The notes under the pieces: generated by a model
Told to the model about the DNA's origin: nothing
The model's database searches: none
What the model saw: only the letters and a program-made list of their open reading frames with translations
Program-made: the position numbers and the translations under genes
Assembly: GCF_051390635.1 (NCBI RefSeq)
Contig: NZ_JBPODT010000004.1
Span: 186,001 to 250,000 of the forward strand
From: Microbaculum sp051390635
GTDB lineage: Bacteria; Pseudomonadota; Alphaproteobacteria; Rhizobiales; Tepidamorphaceae
Direction: 5' to 3'
Length of the DNA stretch: 64,000 nt
In this document: positions 33,216 through 41,928 of the stretch, piece by piece
Numbering within the stretch: the stretch's first letter is position 1
Layout of the letters: every line of letters starts with the position of its first letter

Positions 33216-34100
33216 ATGAACGAAAAACGCGTCAGCTTTTCAGGCGTCTGGCTGCCGGCGGCCCTGCTCGCCCCGCAGCTTGCGATCACCGCGGTCTTCT
33301 TCCTGTGGCCGGCGAGCCAGGCGGCCTACCAGTCGGTGCTGCGCCAGGATGCCTTCGGGCTTTCGGTCAAGTTCGTCGGCCTCGACAATTTCGTCCGTCT
33401 GTTCGAGGACCCGGGCTACCTCGCCTCCGTGCACGTCACCGTCGTGTTCAGCGCTGCCACCGCCATCCTGTCGATGGGGTTCGCGCTCCTGTTCGCGGTC
33501 GCCGCGAACCGGGTGCTGCGCGGGGCGACCGCCTACAAGACGCTGATGATCTGGCCCTACGCCGTCGCCCCCGTGCTCGCCGGCGTGCTGTGGTGGCTGA
33601 TGTTCAATCCCACGATCGGCATCGTCGCCTATGCGTTGCGCGGCCTCGGCCTGTCGTGGAACCACGTGCTCGACGGTGACCAGGCGATGATCCTCATCAT
33701 CATCGCCGCGGCCTGGAAGCAGATCTCCTACAATTTCGTGTTCTTCCTCGCCGGCCTGCAGTCGATCCCGCGCTCGCTGATCGAGGCCGCCGCGATCGAC
33801 GGCGCCGGTCCGGTCAAGCGCTTCTTCACGGTGACGCTGCCGCTGTTGTCGCCGACCACCTTCTTCCTCGCCGTCGTCAACCTCGTCTACGCCTTCTTCG
33901 ACACCTTCGGCATCGTCCACGCGACGACCGGCGGCGGCCCGGGCCAGGCGACCACCATCCTGGTCTACAAGGTGTACCGCGACGGCTTCATCGGCCTCGA
34001 CCTCGGCGGTTCGGCGGCCCAGTCGGTCATCCTGATGGCGATCGTCATCGTGCTGATCGTCATCCAGTTCCGCTTCGTCGAGCGGCGCGTGCACTACTGA
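33216..34100 (+). CDS. ugpA: sn-Glycerol-3-phosphate ABC transporter permease UgpA
   Basis: This is a 294-residue inner-membrane permease with six helices. The coupling (EAA) motif is EAAAIDGAGPVKRFFTVTLPLL at about 190-211, which docks on UgpC. The N-terminal VSFSGVWLPAALLAPQLAITAVFFLWPASQA and the C-terminal TTGGGPGQATTILVYKVYRDGF match UgpA of MalF-type permeases. With UgpE it forms the translocation channel. It lies second in ugpBAEC. The ATG at 33216 follows ttccgcg, a weak ribosome binding site, consistent with lower expression than ugpB. Confidence 0.94.
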   Translation: MNEKRVSFSGVWLPAALLAPQLAITAVFFLWPASQAAYQSVLRQDAFGLSVKFVGLDNFVRLFEDPGYLASVHVTVVFSAATAILSMGFALLFAVAANRVLRGATAYKTLMIWPYAVAPVLAGVLWWLMFNPTIGIVAYALRGLGLSWNHVLDGDQAMILIIIAAAWKQISYNFVFFLAGLQSIPRSLIEAAAIDGAGPVKRFFTVTLPLLSPTTFFLAVVNLVYAFFDTFGIVHATTGGGPGQATTILVYKVYRDGFIGLDLGGSAAQSVILMAIVIVLIVIQFRFVERRVHY

Positions 34101-34139
34101 GGACGCGATGGTCACGCTCCGCCCTCAACCCCACTCTCC

Positions 34140-34167
34140 GCTCATTCCCGCTTTCGCGGGAATGAGC
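34140..34167. repeat. Palindromic REP-like element between ugpA and ugpE
   Basis: GCTCATTCCCGC (34140-34151) and GCGGGAATGAGC (34156-34167) form a perfect 12-bp stem with loop TTTC. Sequences built on attcccgc-tttc-gcgggaat are widespread dispersed palindromes in Proteobacteria. It interrupts the operon between the two permease genes. Confidence 0.8.
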
Positions 34168-34223
34168 GTAAGGAAGCCGGCTCACCCGCTGTCTCCCGAT
34201 CAGATGGGGGCATGAGGACAGCC

Positions 34224-35072
34224 ATGGTCGAACGCCGCCCGCTCCTGACGCTCGTAACCCACCTGACGCTGATCCTCGGCGCAGCCTTCATCGTGCTGCC
34301 GGTGTGGATCGCCTTCGTCGCCTCGACGCACGCCGCCGGCGACTTCCTGTCCGGCGTTATGCCGCTGTGGCCGGGCGACCAGCTGGTTGAGAACTACTGG
34401 AAGGTGCTCAGCACGGGCGAGGCGGCCGCGGGCACGCCGCCGATCGGCCTGATGCTGGTCAACTCGACGGTGATGGCGCTGTCGATCGCGGTCGGCAAGA
34501 TCGCGATCTCGCTCCTGTCGGCCTTCGCCATCGTCTATTTCCGGTTTCCGCTGAAGCGGACGGCCTTCTGGATCATCTTCCTGACGCTGATGCTGCCCGT
34601 GGAGGTGCGCATCCTGCCGACCTACGAGGTGGTGGCGGGCCTCGGGCTGCTCAACAGCTATGCCGGCCTGTCGCTGCCGCTGATCGCCAGCGCCACGGCG
34701 ACGTTCCTGTTCCGCCAGGTGTTCCTGACCATTCCCGACGAATTGACCGAGGCCGCCCGCATCGACGGGGCCGGGCCGATGAAGTTCTTCCGCGACATCC
34801 TCCTGCCGCTGTCGCGCACCAACATCGCGGCGCTGTTCGTCATCCTCTTCATCTACGGCTGGAACCAGTACCTGTGGCCGCTGCTGGTGACGACGGACAC
34901 CGGCTACTACACCGCCGTCATGGGCATCCAGCGCATGGTCGCGGTGCCGGATTCCGAGCCGCTCTGGCACCTGATCATGGCCACCGCGATCCTCGCCATG
35001 CTGCCGCCGGTCGTGGTGATCGTGCTGATGCAGCGGCTGTTCGTGCAGGGCCTGATCGAGCAGGAAAAGTAG
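34224..35072 (+). CDS. ugpE: sn-Glycerol-3-phosphate ABC transporter permease UgpE
   Basis: This is a 282-residue MalG-type permease with six helices. The EAA motif is EAARIDGAGPMKFFRDILLPLSR at about 176-198. IYGWNQYLWPLLVTTD and the final LFVQGLIEQEK, close to the E. coli UgpE C-terminus, confirm the identity. I chose the ATG at 34224 (MVERRPLLTL) because it aligns with known UgpE starts and has AGGA five bases upstream; an ATG at 34212 adds four residues. It pairs with UgpA and is followed by ugpC after 9 bp. Confidence 0.93.
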   Translation: MVERRPLLTLVTHLTLILGAAFIVLPVWIAFVASTHAAGDFLSGVMPLWPGDQLVENYWKVLSTGEAAAGTPPIGLMLVNSTVMALSIAVGKIAISLLSAFAIVYFRFPLKRTAFWIIFLTLMLPVEVRILPTYEVVAGLGLLNSYAGLSLPLIASATATFLFRQVFLTIPDELTEAARIDGAGPMKFFRDILLPLSRTNIAALFVILFIYGWNQYLWPLLVTTDTGYYTAVMGIQRMVAVPDSEPLWHLIMATAILAMLPPVVVIVLMQRLFVQGLIEQEK

Positions 35073-35081
35073 GAGCTTTCG

Positions 35082-36161
<1,080 letters not shown>

Positions 36162-36166
36162 GGCGG

Positions 36167-36195
36167 CTTGAACCGCCAATCCGGCAACCCCATAT
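36167..36195 (+). promoter_or_regulatory. Sigma-32 (RpoH) type heat-shock promoter
   Basis: CTTGAA (36167-36172) and CCCCATAT (36188-36195) are separated by 15 bp, matching the RpoH consensus CTTGAA-N(11-15)-CCCCATNT almost perfectly. It lies about 95 bp before the hsp20 start codon and just after ugpC. Confidence 0.85.
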
Positions 36196-36202
36196 CCAGT
36201 CT

Positions 36203-36290
36203 CGACCGGCGGACGGGAATGTCGCCGGACCACGGAGCGGGCGCCGAAAGGGCCCAGTTCAAGGTCGCTTGGTGACGAGGACTTTGCCGG
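36203..36290 (+). promoter_or_regulatory. ROSE-like RNA thermometer in the hsp20 leader
   Basis: The predicted leader ends with TCGCT (36265-36269), eight bases, then the Shine-Dalgarno AGGA (36278-36281), nine bases before the ATG. UCGCU can pair with AGGA leaving one G looped, which is exactly the core of ROSE thermometers (UYGCU opposite the SD). Flanking G and C extend the helix. The length of the leader (about 90 nt) also fits. Upstream stems were not modelled. Confidence 0.6.
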
Positions 36291-36719
36291 ATGCCGCGTA
36301 TGTCTACGCTAAACAGCCCTTATCTGCTCGGTTTCGACGGGATCGAGCGCCTGATCGACCGCGTATCGCGGAGTTCGGGCGACGGATACCCGCCCTACAA
36401 TATCGAACGGCTGCCCAGGAACGGCGGGCAGGCGACGACGCTGAGAATTACACTCGCGGTCGCCGGATTCACCAAGGACCAGCTCGACGTGACGCTGGAG
36501 GACAACCAGCTCACCATCAAGGGCAAGCAGACCGAGGAGCCCGACCGCGAATACCTCCACCGCGGCATCGCCGCCCGTCAGTTCCAGCGCACCTTCGTGC
36601 TGGCCGACGGCATGGAGGTCGGTGGGGCGGGCCTGGAGAACGGCCTGCTCGTGATCGATCTGGTGCGGCCCGAACCCGAACGGGTCGTGCGTACGATCGA
36701 GATCACGGATATCGCCTGA
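36291..36719 (+). CDS. Hsp20/alpha-crystallin small heat-shock protein
   Basis: This is a 142-residue small heat-shock protein of the rhizobial IbpA/HspD class. The N-terminus LNSPYLLGFDGIERLIDRVS and YPPYNIERL is typical. The alpha-crystallin domain covers about 35-125, with ITLAVAGFTKDQLDVTLEDNQLTIKG and a GLENGLLVIDL strand that carries the conserved GxLxxxxP-like element in altered form. It should form oligomers that hold unfolding proteins. The ATG at 36291 is preferred; 36300 is possible. A sigma-32 promoter and ROSE-like leader stand upstream, and DUF1150 follows after 30 bp, probably cotranscribed up to the terminator at 37056. Confidence 0.92.
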   Translation: MPRMSTLNSPYLLGFDGIERLIDRVSRSSGDGYPPYNIERLPRNGGQATTLRITLAVAGFTKDQLDVTLEDNQLTIKGKQTEEPDREYLHRGIAARQFQRTFVLADGMEVGGAGLENGLLVIDLVRPEPERVVRTIEITDIA

Positions 36720-36749
36720 GCGCGCCGGATCTCGAGAAAGGCAAGAGGT

Positions 36750-37028
36750 ATGAGTATCATGGAACGGAACGCGAACCGGCATGACGAGAAGATCGTCATC
36801 ACCGAGGAAATGCTGGCCAACATGGGCGGCGGCGAGATCGCCTACGTGAAGCCGATCATGTCCGACGTCCTCAAGCAGCTGTTCCCCGATGCGCCCGACA
36901 TGGCGCCGGGCATCCGCCTGTTCATGCTGAACGCCGCCGACGGCACGCCGATCATGCTGACCGACAGCCAGGAATCGGCGGTCGCCGGCGCCAAGGAGCA
37001 CGAGCTGGAGACCGTCAGCGTGCACTGA
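36750..37028 (+). CDS. DUF1150 family protein
   Basis: This is a 92-residue protein of the DUF1150 family, found in Alphaproteobacteria almost always next to an Hsp20 gene, as here. The core is GGGEIAYVKPIMSDVLKQLFPD...APGIRLFMLNAADGTPIMLTDS. It is small, soluble and has no known activity. The constant pairing suggests a role with the small heat-shock protein, by inference. Ribosome binding site AGAGG precedes the ATG. It lies 30 bp after hsp20 and is followed by a strong terminator, so both share the heat-shock promoter. Confidence 0.9.
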   Translation: MSIMERNANRHDEKIVITEEMLANMGGGEIAYVKPIMSDVLKQLFPDAPDMAPGIRLFMLNAADGTPIMLTDSQESAVAGAKEHELETVSVH

Positions 37029-37055
37029 GCGGGTCGACAGCACTCGACTTACCGC

Positions 37056-37083
37056 ATCGCCGGGCCGTTCGCGGTCCGGCGAT
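37056..37083 (+). terminator. Terminator of hsp20-DUF1150
   Basis: ATCGCCGGGCCG and CGGTCCGGCGAT form a 12-bp stem with a single G-U pair and a TTCG tetraloop (37056-37083), followed by TTGCGTTT. A stable hairpin with a moderate T-tract 28 bp after the DUF1150 stop codon. Confidence 0.85.
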
Positions 37084-37129
37084 TTGCGTTTCAGGGTAGA
37101 GGATTTCGAGGGGCGAGCGCTTGCGCGCG

Positions 37130-37594
37130 CTAGACCGCGGTCGGCTCCGACGCCAGGCTGAGCACGGCGTAGATGGACGCGGCGTCGCGCGAGGCCCTGA
37201 GCTTCTGGGCCATGCCCGGCTCGCGCATCAGGCGGGCGATGCGGGCCAGCGCCTTGAGATGGTCCGCGCCGGCGCTTTCCGGCGCCAGCAGCAGGAACAC
37301 CAGATCGACCGGCTCGTCGTCGATGGCGTCGAAGTCGATGGGCTTGTCGAGCCTTGCGAACATGCCGAACAGCGAATCGATCTTGGCCAGCTTGGCGTGC
37401 GGTATCGCCACGCCCTGGCCGATGCCGGTCGAGCCGAGCCGTTCGCGCTGCAGCAGGTGATCGAAGATATCGCGCGCTGGCAGGTCGAGCAGGGTCGCCG
37501 CCCGCTCCGCCATCTCCTGGATTACCTGCTTCTTCGAATTCGCCTTGAGCGAGGGAATGATCCCGTCCTGGCGAATGAGATCGCTGAGATCCAT
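37130..37594 (-). CDS. ptsN: PTS IIA-like nitrogen regulatory protein PtsN
   Basis: This is a 154-residue EIIA-Ntr protein. The phosphorylated His is in GVAIPHAKL (about residue 66). LLAPESAGADHLKALARIARLMRE is the usual C-terminal part. It receives phosphate from NPr of the nitrogen PTS and regulates potassium transport, nitrogen and carbon metabolism through protein contacts. Position after rpoN and hpf is the classic arrangement. It lies 57 bp downstream of hpf; the hairpin at 37623-37641 in that gap may reduce read-through. Confidence 0.95.
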   Translation of the reverse strand: MDLSDLIRQDGIIPSLKANSKKQVIQEMAERAATLLDLPARDIFDHLLQRERLGSTGIGQGVAIPHAKLAKIDSLFGMFARLDKPIDFDAIDDEPVDLVFLLLAPESAGADHLKALARIARLMREPGMAQKLRASRDAASIYAVLSLASEPTAV

Positions 37595-37622
37595 GTTGCA
37601 CCGTCACGGGGCAAGCGCCAAA

Positions 37623-37641
37623 GGGCCGCCCGTAGCGGCCC
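37623..37641 (-). terminator. Hairpin between hpf and ptsN
   Basis: On the minus strand GGGCCGC-TACGG-GCGGCCC forms a perfect 7-bp stem followed by TTT. It may be a partial terminator after hpf, giving ptsN a lower share of the operon transcript. Confidence 0.55.
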
Positions 37642-37651
37642 GGAAACGGCG

Positions 37652-38248
37652 CTAGCCGCGCGCCTCCTTTTCATCGGATTCGGCCGGATCGATCCAGCCA
37701 ATGTTGCCGTCATGGCGGCGATAAACGACATTCATGCGGCCGTTGGCCACGTTCCGGAACAGAACGACCGGCGCTTCGGCCAGGTCCATTGCCATAACCG
37801 CCATGCCGACGGTCATCTTGCGCAGCGCGGTCTGGCTCTCGGCGATGACGATCGGATTGTCGTCGACGACCCCCGCTTCCCCGGCCTCGTCCTCGTCCGG
37901 CGCGGCGATAACGTAGCTGGTCGCCGCCTGCGACTCGTCGGCGCCGTGCTCGGCGTGATGGTCCTTGAGCCGGCTATTGTACCGCCGCAGCCGCTTTTCG
38001 ATGCGCTCGGCGGCCTGATCGAAGCTCACATAGGCATCGCCGCCGACGCCGCGGCTGTGCAGATCGATCCCCGAATCGAGATGGATACGGCATTCCGTGC
38101 GGAATCCGACGCCCTCGCGCTCGACGGTCACCTGACCGGACCAGCCGCCGTTGAAATATTTGCCCATGGCAACGCCAAGCCGCTCAGAGACTTGCTCTCG
38201 CAGCGCGTCGCCAATGTCGATGTTCTTTCCGGTGACCCGAAGTTGCAT
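37652..38248 (-). CDS. hpf: Long ribosome hibernation-promoting factor
   Basis: This is a 198-residue long-form HPF. The N-terminal domain (about 1-105: MQLRVTGKNIDIGDALREQV...YVSFDQAAERIEKRLRRYN) binds the 30S decoding site. An acidic linker follows (about 110-140). The C-terminal domain (IVIAESQTALRKMTVGMAVMAMDL...RRHDGNIGWIDP) dimerises and holds two ribosomes as inactive 100S particles. It lies between rpoN and ptsN, as in most Proteobacteria, but 191 bp after rpoN, so it may have its own promoter in that gap. A second HPF-like protein with a cold-shock domain is encoded at 27578. Confidence 0.94.
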   Translation of the reverse strand: MQLRVTGKNIDIGDALREQVSERLGVAMGKYFNGGWSGQVTVEREGVGFRTECRIHLDSGIDLHSRGVGGDAYVSFDQAAERIEKRLRRYNSRLKDHHAEHGADESQAATSYVIAAPDEDEAGEAGVVDDNPIVIAESQTALRKMTVGMAVMAMDLAEAPVVLFRNVANGRMNVVYRRHDGNIGWIDPAESDEKEARG

Positions 38249-38439
38249 GATCTCGTGTCGTTCGGAAGGCCCTGTCGGGTTTACCCTTCCGGGCTTCTAC
38301 TGCGCTAACCCCAGGCCCTCGCGCCGCCGATCGCGACGCCGCGGTGCCGCGCGGATCGTCAAGCCAGACTGTCCCTTCGCGGCGGTCGGAACCTAAGGAC
38401 GCTGTCCTGCCAAGTCAATCGGAGGATCGACTTGACTTT

Positions 38440-40068
38440 TCATAATCCGGCCCGTTTCTCCCGCCGGCGCTGAACGGAAGACGGAATCTTCAACCATTCC
38501 CGATACTTGGCGACTGTCCGCCGGGCGATATCGATCCCCTGGCCGCGCAGGATTCCGACGATCGCGTCGTCGGAAAGGATGGCGTCGGCGGCTTCCGCGT
38601 CGATCAAATCCTTGATGCGGTGACGCACCGCCTCGGCGGAATGGGCCTCGCCGCCCTCGGTCGCCGCGATCGCCGCGGTGAAGAAGTACTTGAGCTCGAA
38701 GATGCCGCGCGGCGTCGCCATGAACTTGTTCGCGGTGACGCGGCTCACCGTCGATTCGTGCATCTGGATCGCGTCGGCGACGGTGCGCAGGTTGAGCGGC
38801 CGCAGGTAGCGCACGCCCCTGGCCAGGAAGGCGTCCTGCTGACGGATGATCTCGGTGGCCACCTTGAGGATGGTGCGGGCGCGCTGGTCGAGGCTGCGAA
38901 TCAGCCAGTTGGCCTGCTGCAGGCAGTCGGACAGGTAGGCACGGTCCGTGTCGGAGCGGGCCCCGCCCGAGACGGTGGCGTAGTAGGACTGGTCCAGCAG
39001 CACGCGCGGCAGCGTGTCGGAATTGAGCTCCACGTGCCAGGTGCCGTCGGGGCGCGGACGCACGAACACGTCCGGGACGACGGGCTGGACCGGCTCCGAA
39101 CCGAACGCCTGGCCGGGCTTCGGATCGAGGCGGCGGATCTCGGCGATCATGTCGAGGAGGTCCTCGTCGTCGACGCCGCAGACCTTCCTGAGCGCGGCGA
39201 GATCGCGCCGGGCGAGGAGCGCGAGGTTCTCGACGAGGGCCTGCATGGCCGGGTCGTAGCGGTCGCGCTCGCGCAACTGGATCGCCAGGCAGTCGGCAAG
39301 ATCGCGGGCGCAGACGCCCGGCGGATCGAAGGCCTGCAGGGTCACGAGCACCGCCTCGATATCGGCCAGCGGCACGCCGAGCCGTTCGGCGGTCTCCGCC
39401 GGGGGCTCGCTCAGATAGCCGTTCTCGTCGACAAGATCGATCAGATGGCGGCCGATCAGCCGCCGGGTCGGGTCGGACACCGCCATGGCGAGCTGGTCGA
39501 CCAGATGGTCGTGCAGGCTCGCCTCGCCGGCCACCGTCTGCTCCAGGAAGTCGCCCTCGCCGGTGCCCGAGCGGCGGTCGCCGCGCACCGTGCTCCAGCC
39601 GCCGTCGCCGCCGGGTTCGCCGCCGGAGGTGCCGGCCATGTCGCTGCCCGCGTCGCGGGTGGCGGCGGGCCCCGCGGTCGGCGTCTCGGCGTCGTAGACG
39701 TTGTCGAAGTCGGTATCGAGGCTGTCGGAGATCGCCGCGACGTCCTCGCCGCGGGTGACCTCGACCAGGTCGCCCGGCGACGCCTCATGATCGCCCGCCG
39801 GATCGAAATCGCCGGCGCCGTCGTCACTTCCCCCGTCGGCGCTTCCACGGTCCTCGCCGCCCCGATCCTCGCCCGGCCGGCCGTCATCCGACCGATCCTC
39901 GGCCGAATCCTCGGTCCGCTCGAGCAGCGGATTGCGCTCCAGCTCGGCTTCCACATAGGCCGTGAGGTCGACATTCGACATCTGCAGGAGCTTGATCGCC
40001 TGCATGAGCTGCGGGGTCATCACCAGGGACTGGCTCTGCCGCAGCTCCAGCTTCGGGGAGAGTGCCAT
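38440..40068 (-). CDS. rpoN: RNA polymerase sigma-54 factor
   Basis: This is a 542-residue sigma-54. Region I is the Gln/Leu-rich N-terminus LELRQSQSLVMTPQLMQAIKLLQ. Region II (about 50-135) is long, acidic and low-complexity (EDRSDDGRPGEDRGG). The core-binding and HTH parts follow, with PLNLRTVADAIQMHESTVSRVTANKFM. The RpoN box ARRTVAKYRE is near the end. It directs transcription of nitrogen and other genes with enhancer-binding activators. The frame is open far upstream, through lptB antisense phase, but the family start at the ATG at 40068 is clear. lptB ends 11 bp upstream, so it is cotranscribed with the lpt genes. Confidence 0.96.
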   Translation of the reverse strand: MALSPKLELRQSQSLVMTPQLMQAIKLLQMSNVDLTAYVEAELERNPLLERTEDSAEDRSDDGRPGEDRGGEDRGSADGGSDDGAGDFDPAGDHEASPGDLVEVTRGEDVAAISDSLDTDFDNVYDAETPTAGPAATRDAGSDMAGTSGGEPGGDGGWSTVRGDRRSGTGEGDFLEQTVAGEASLHDHLVDQLAMAVSDPTRRLIGRHLIDLVDENGYLSEPPAETAERLGVPLADIEAVLVTLQAFDPPGVCARDLADCLAIQLRERDRYDPAMQALVENLALLARRDLAALRKVCGVDDEDLLDMIAEIRRLDPKPGQAFGSEPVQPVVPDVFVRPRPDGTWHVELNSDTLPRVLLDQSYYATVSGGARSDTDRAYLSDCLQQANWLIRSLDQRARTILKVATEIIRQQDAFLARGVRYLRPLNLRTVADAIQMHESTVSRVTANKFMATPRGIFELKYFFTAAIAATEGGEAHSAEAVRHRIKDLIDAEAADAILSDDAIVGILRGQGIDIARRTVAKYREWLKIPSSVQRRREKRAGL

Positions 40069-40079
40069 CGCTCCCGCGC

Positions 40080-41267
40080 CTACATGCGGAACTCGTCGCC
40101 GAGATAGAACCGGCGCACATCCTCGTTGGCGACGACCTCCTCGGGCGAGCCCTGCATCAGCACCTGGCCATCGTGGATGATGTAGGCGCGGTCGATGAGA
40201 CCGAGGGTCTCGCGCACGTTGTGGTCGGTGATGAGGACGCCGATGCCGCGCGCCGACAGGTGGCGCACCAGGGCACGGATGTCGCCGACGGCGATCGGGT
40301 CGATGCCGGCGAAGGGTTCGTCGAGCAGCATGAACGCGGGGCGCGAGGCGAGTGCGCGGGCGATCTCGACACGGCGGCGCTCGCCACCGGACAGGGCGAT
40401 GGCCGGCGACTTGCGCAGCCGGGTTATGGCGAATTCCTCGAGCAGCGAGTCGAGCTCTTCCCGGCGCTTCTTGCGGTTCGGCTCGGTGACCTCGAGCACG
40501 GCGAGGATGTTCTGCTCGACGGTCAGGCCGCGGAAGATCGAGGGCTCCTGCGGCAGGTAGCCGATGCCGAGGCGGGCGCGGCGATACATGGGCAGGCGGG
40601 TGATGCCGCGGCCGTCGAAGGTGATCGCGCCGGAATCGGCGGTGATCAGGCCGGTGATCATGTAGAACACGGTCGTCTTGCCGGCTCCGTTGGGACCTAG
40701 CAGGCCGACCACCTCGCCGCGGCGGACGCCCAGACTGACGCCCTTGACGACGAGCCGGCTCTTGAAGCTCTTCTTGATGTCGTGGACCTCGAGCCAGCCC
40801 TCGCCCCGTGCGGCCTCCACCGCGGGCGGCCCGCGGGTATCGGCGACGGTATCGGCGAGATCGGGCGCGGACGCGACCACGGTCTCGAAGGTCCGCCAAT
40901 CGAACCCGCCGCCATCGAACGCGTTGCCGGCGGTAGAATCCCCATCGGCGGGTTCCCGGGGAAATGTCTCCGAAGCCCGTCCCGGCGGTCTGCCGGGCGG
41001 CGCGCCGGGCGGGCCTGCGGACGCGAACGGGGCGTCGAGGGCGGGATCGCGAAAGGCCGGATCGGCCCGGGTGGGATCGGCCCAGCCGGACTCGGCCAAG
41101 CCGGACTCGGCCCAGGCGGACCCGGCCCAGGCGGACTCGGCCGAACCGGGATTGCCGGGATCGCGTCCGCCCGACGCGGCGGCGTCGCGCGCGGTGCCAC
41201 CGGCAAGGGACCGGCGCAGCCGGCGCGGCAATGTCAAAAGACGGCCCAAGGCGCGTGATGCTCCCAT
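40080..41267 (-). CDS. lptB: LPS export ABC transporter ATPase LptB with long N-terminal extension
   Basis: This is a 395-residue protein. From about residue 157 it is a standard LptB: GWLEVHDIKKSF, Walker A GPNGAGKTT, Q-loop YLPQEPSIFRGLTVEQNI, signature ALSGGERRRVEIARAL, Walker B FMLLDEPFAGIDP, H-loop LITDHNVRETL, ending in RRFYLGDEFRM. The first 155 residues are absent from usual LptB (about 240 residues). They are rich in Ala, Gly, Pro and Ser and include a five-residue repeat of the type SAWAE/SGLAE/SGWAD encoded by 15-bp DNA repeats. The ATG at 41267 is the first good family-independent start. An internal start nearer the core cannot be excluded. With LptCAFG it extracts LPS from the inner membrane. 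Confidence 0.88.
   Translation of the reverse strand: MGASRALGRLLTLPRRLRRSLAGGTARDAAASGGRDPGNPGSAESAWAGSAWAESGLAESGWADPTRADPAFRDPALDAPFASAGPPGAPPGRPPGRASETFPREPADGDSTAGNAFDGGGFDWRTFETVVASAPDLADTVADTRGPPAVEAARGEGWLEVHDIKKSFKSRLVVKGVSLGVRRGEVVGLLGPNGAGKTTVFYMITGLITADSGAITFDGRGITRLPMYRRARLGIGYLPQEPSIFRGLTVEQNILAVLEVTEPNRKKRREELDSLLEEFAITRLRKSPAIALSGGERRRVEIARALASRPAFMLLDEPFAGIDPIAVGDIRALVRHLSARGIGVLITDHNVRETLGLIDRAYIIHDGQVLMQGSPEEVVANEDVRRFYLGDEFRM
41059..41148. repeat. 15-bp coding tandem repeat in lptB, about six copies
   Basis: Units such as gactcggcccaggcg (41104-41118) repeat with period 15 from 41059 to 41148 with one to four changes each. They encode the pentapeptide series AESAW/AGSAW-like in the LptB extension. 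Three units begin with GACTC, a GANTC site for the CcrM methylase (41089, 41104, 41134). Confidence 0.85.
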
Positions 41268-41328
41268 AGAAGCGTTTCGTCGGTTACCGATTCCGGGGAA
41301 CCCGGCTGGAGCGGGCGGCGGTCCAGCG

Positions 41329-41928
41329 TCAGTTCGACTGATCCTGGCTCTCTTCCCGATTCTGGCGCTTTTCTTGCTTCTGCCCCATCGCGCCGGGAAT
41401 GAAAAGCCCCTGGACACGTCCACTGTTGCCTGTGGGTGCCTCGGAAACCAGCTTAGATTGACCGGTTTCCAGGTTAACGATCAGTTGCGTTCCGCGCAGA
41501 ACGTTCTTGCCCTGCGACAGAACGACGGCACCGCCGAGCGTCACCTGCTGGCTCGCCATCTCGAAAATCGCCCAGTCGCCCGTGGCCGTCTGGCCGTCGG
41601 CCTTGACGACCACCTTGCCCGTCGCCTCCAGCTTGGAAACGCGCTGGTTGCCCTCCGTGGCGTCGCCCTCGCCGGCGTAATAGACCTTGAGCTGGGCGGT
41701 CTGCATGGTCGTCGTGCCCTGCTTGACCTTCACGTTGCCCGAGAACACGGCCACCTTGTCCTTGTCGAAGACCTCGAGCTGGTCGGCCTCGATCTTGACT
41801 GGCTTGTCAGATTCGACCGAAAGGCCGGAAAAGGCGTCGGTCACGGCCTGGGCGCGGGCCCCGGTCGCGAAAACGGCTGCCAGAAGCAGCAATATCGCCG
41901 CCAGGGCGGTGTGCGGTCTATTCGGCAT
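41329..41928 (-). CDS. lptA: LPS transport periplasmic protein LptA
   Basis: This is a 199-residue OstA/LptA-like protein. It has a signal peptide (ALAAILLLLAAVFATGARAQ) and a beta-jellyroll region: PVKIEADQLEVFDKDKVAVFSGNVKVKQGTTTMQT, then GDATEGNQRVSKLEATGKVVVK. It bridges the periplasm and carries LPS between LptC and LptD. The C-terminus is basic and Gln-rich (QKQEKRQNREESQDQ). Start at the ATG at 41928, inside the end of lptC, an 11-bp overlap that suggests translational coupling. lptB follows 61 bp downstream. Confidence 0.93.
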   Translation of the reverse strand: MPNRPHTALAAILLLLAAVFATGARAQAVTDAFSGLSVESDKPVKIEADQLEVFDKDKVAVFSGNVKVKQGTTTMQTAQLKVYYAGEGDATEGNQRVSKLEATGKVVVKADGQTATGDWAIFEMASQQVTLGGAVVLSQGKNVLRGTQLIVNLETGQSKLVSEAPTGNSGRVQGLFIPGAMGQKQEKRQNREESQDQSN

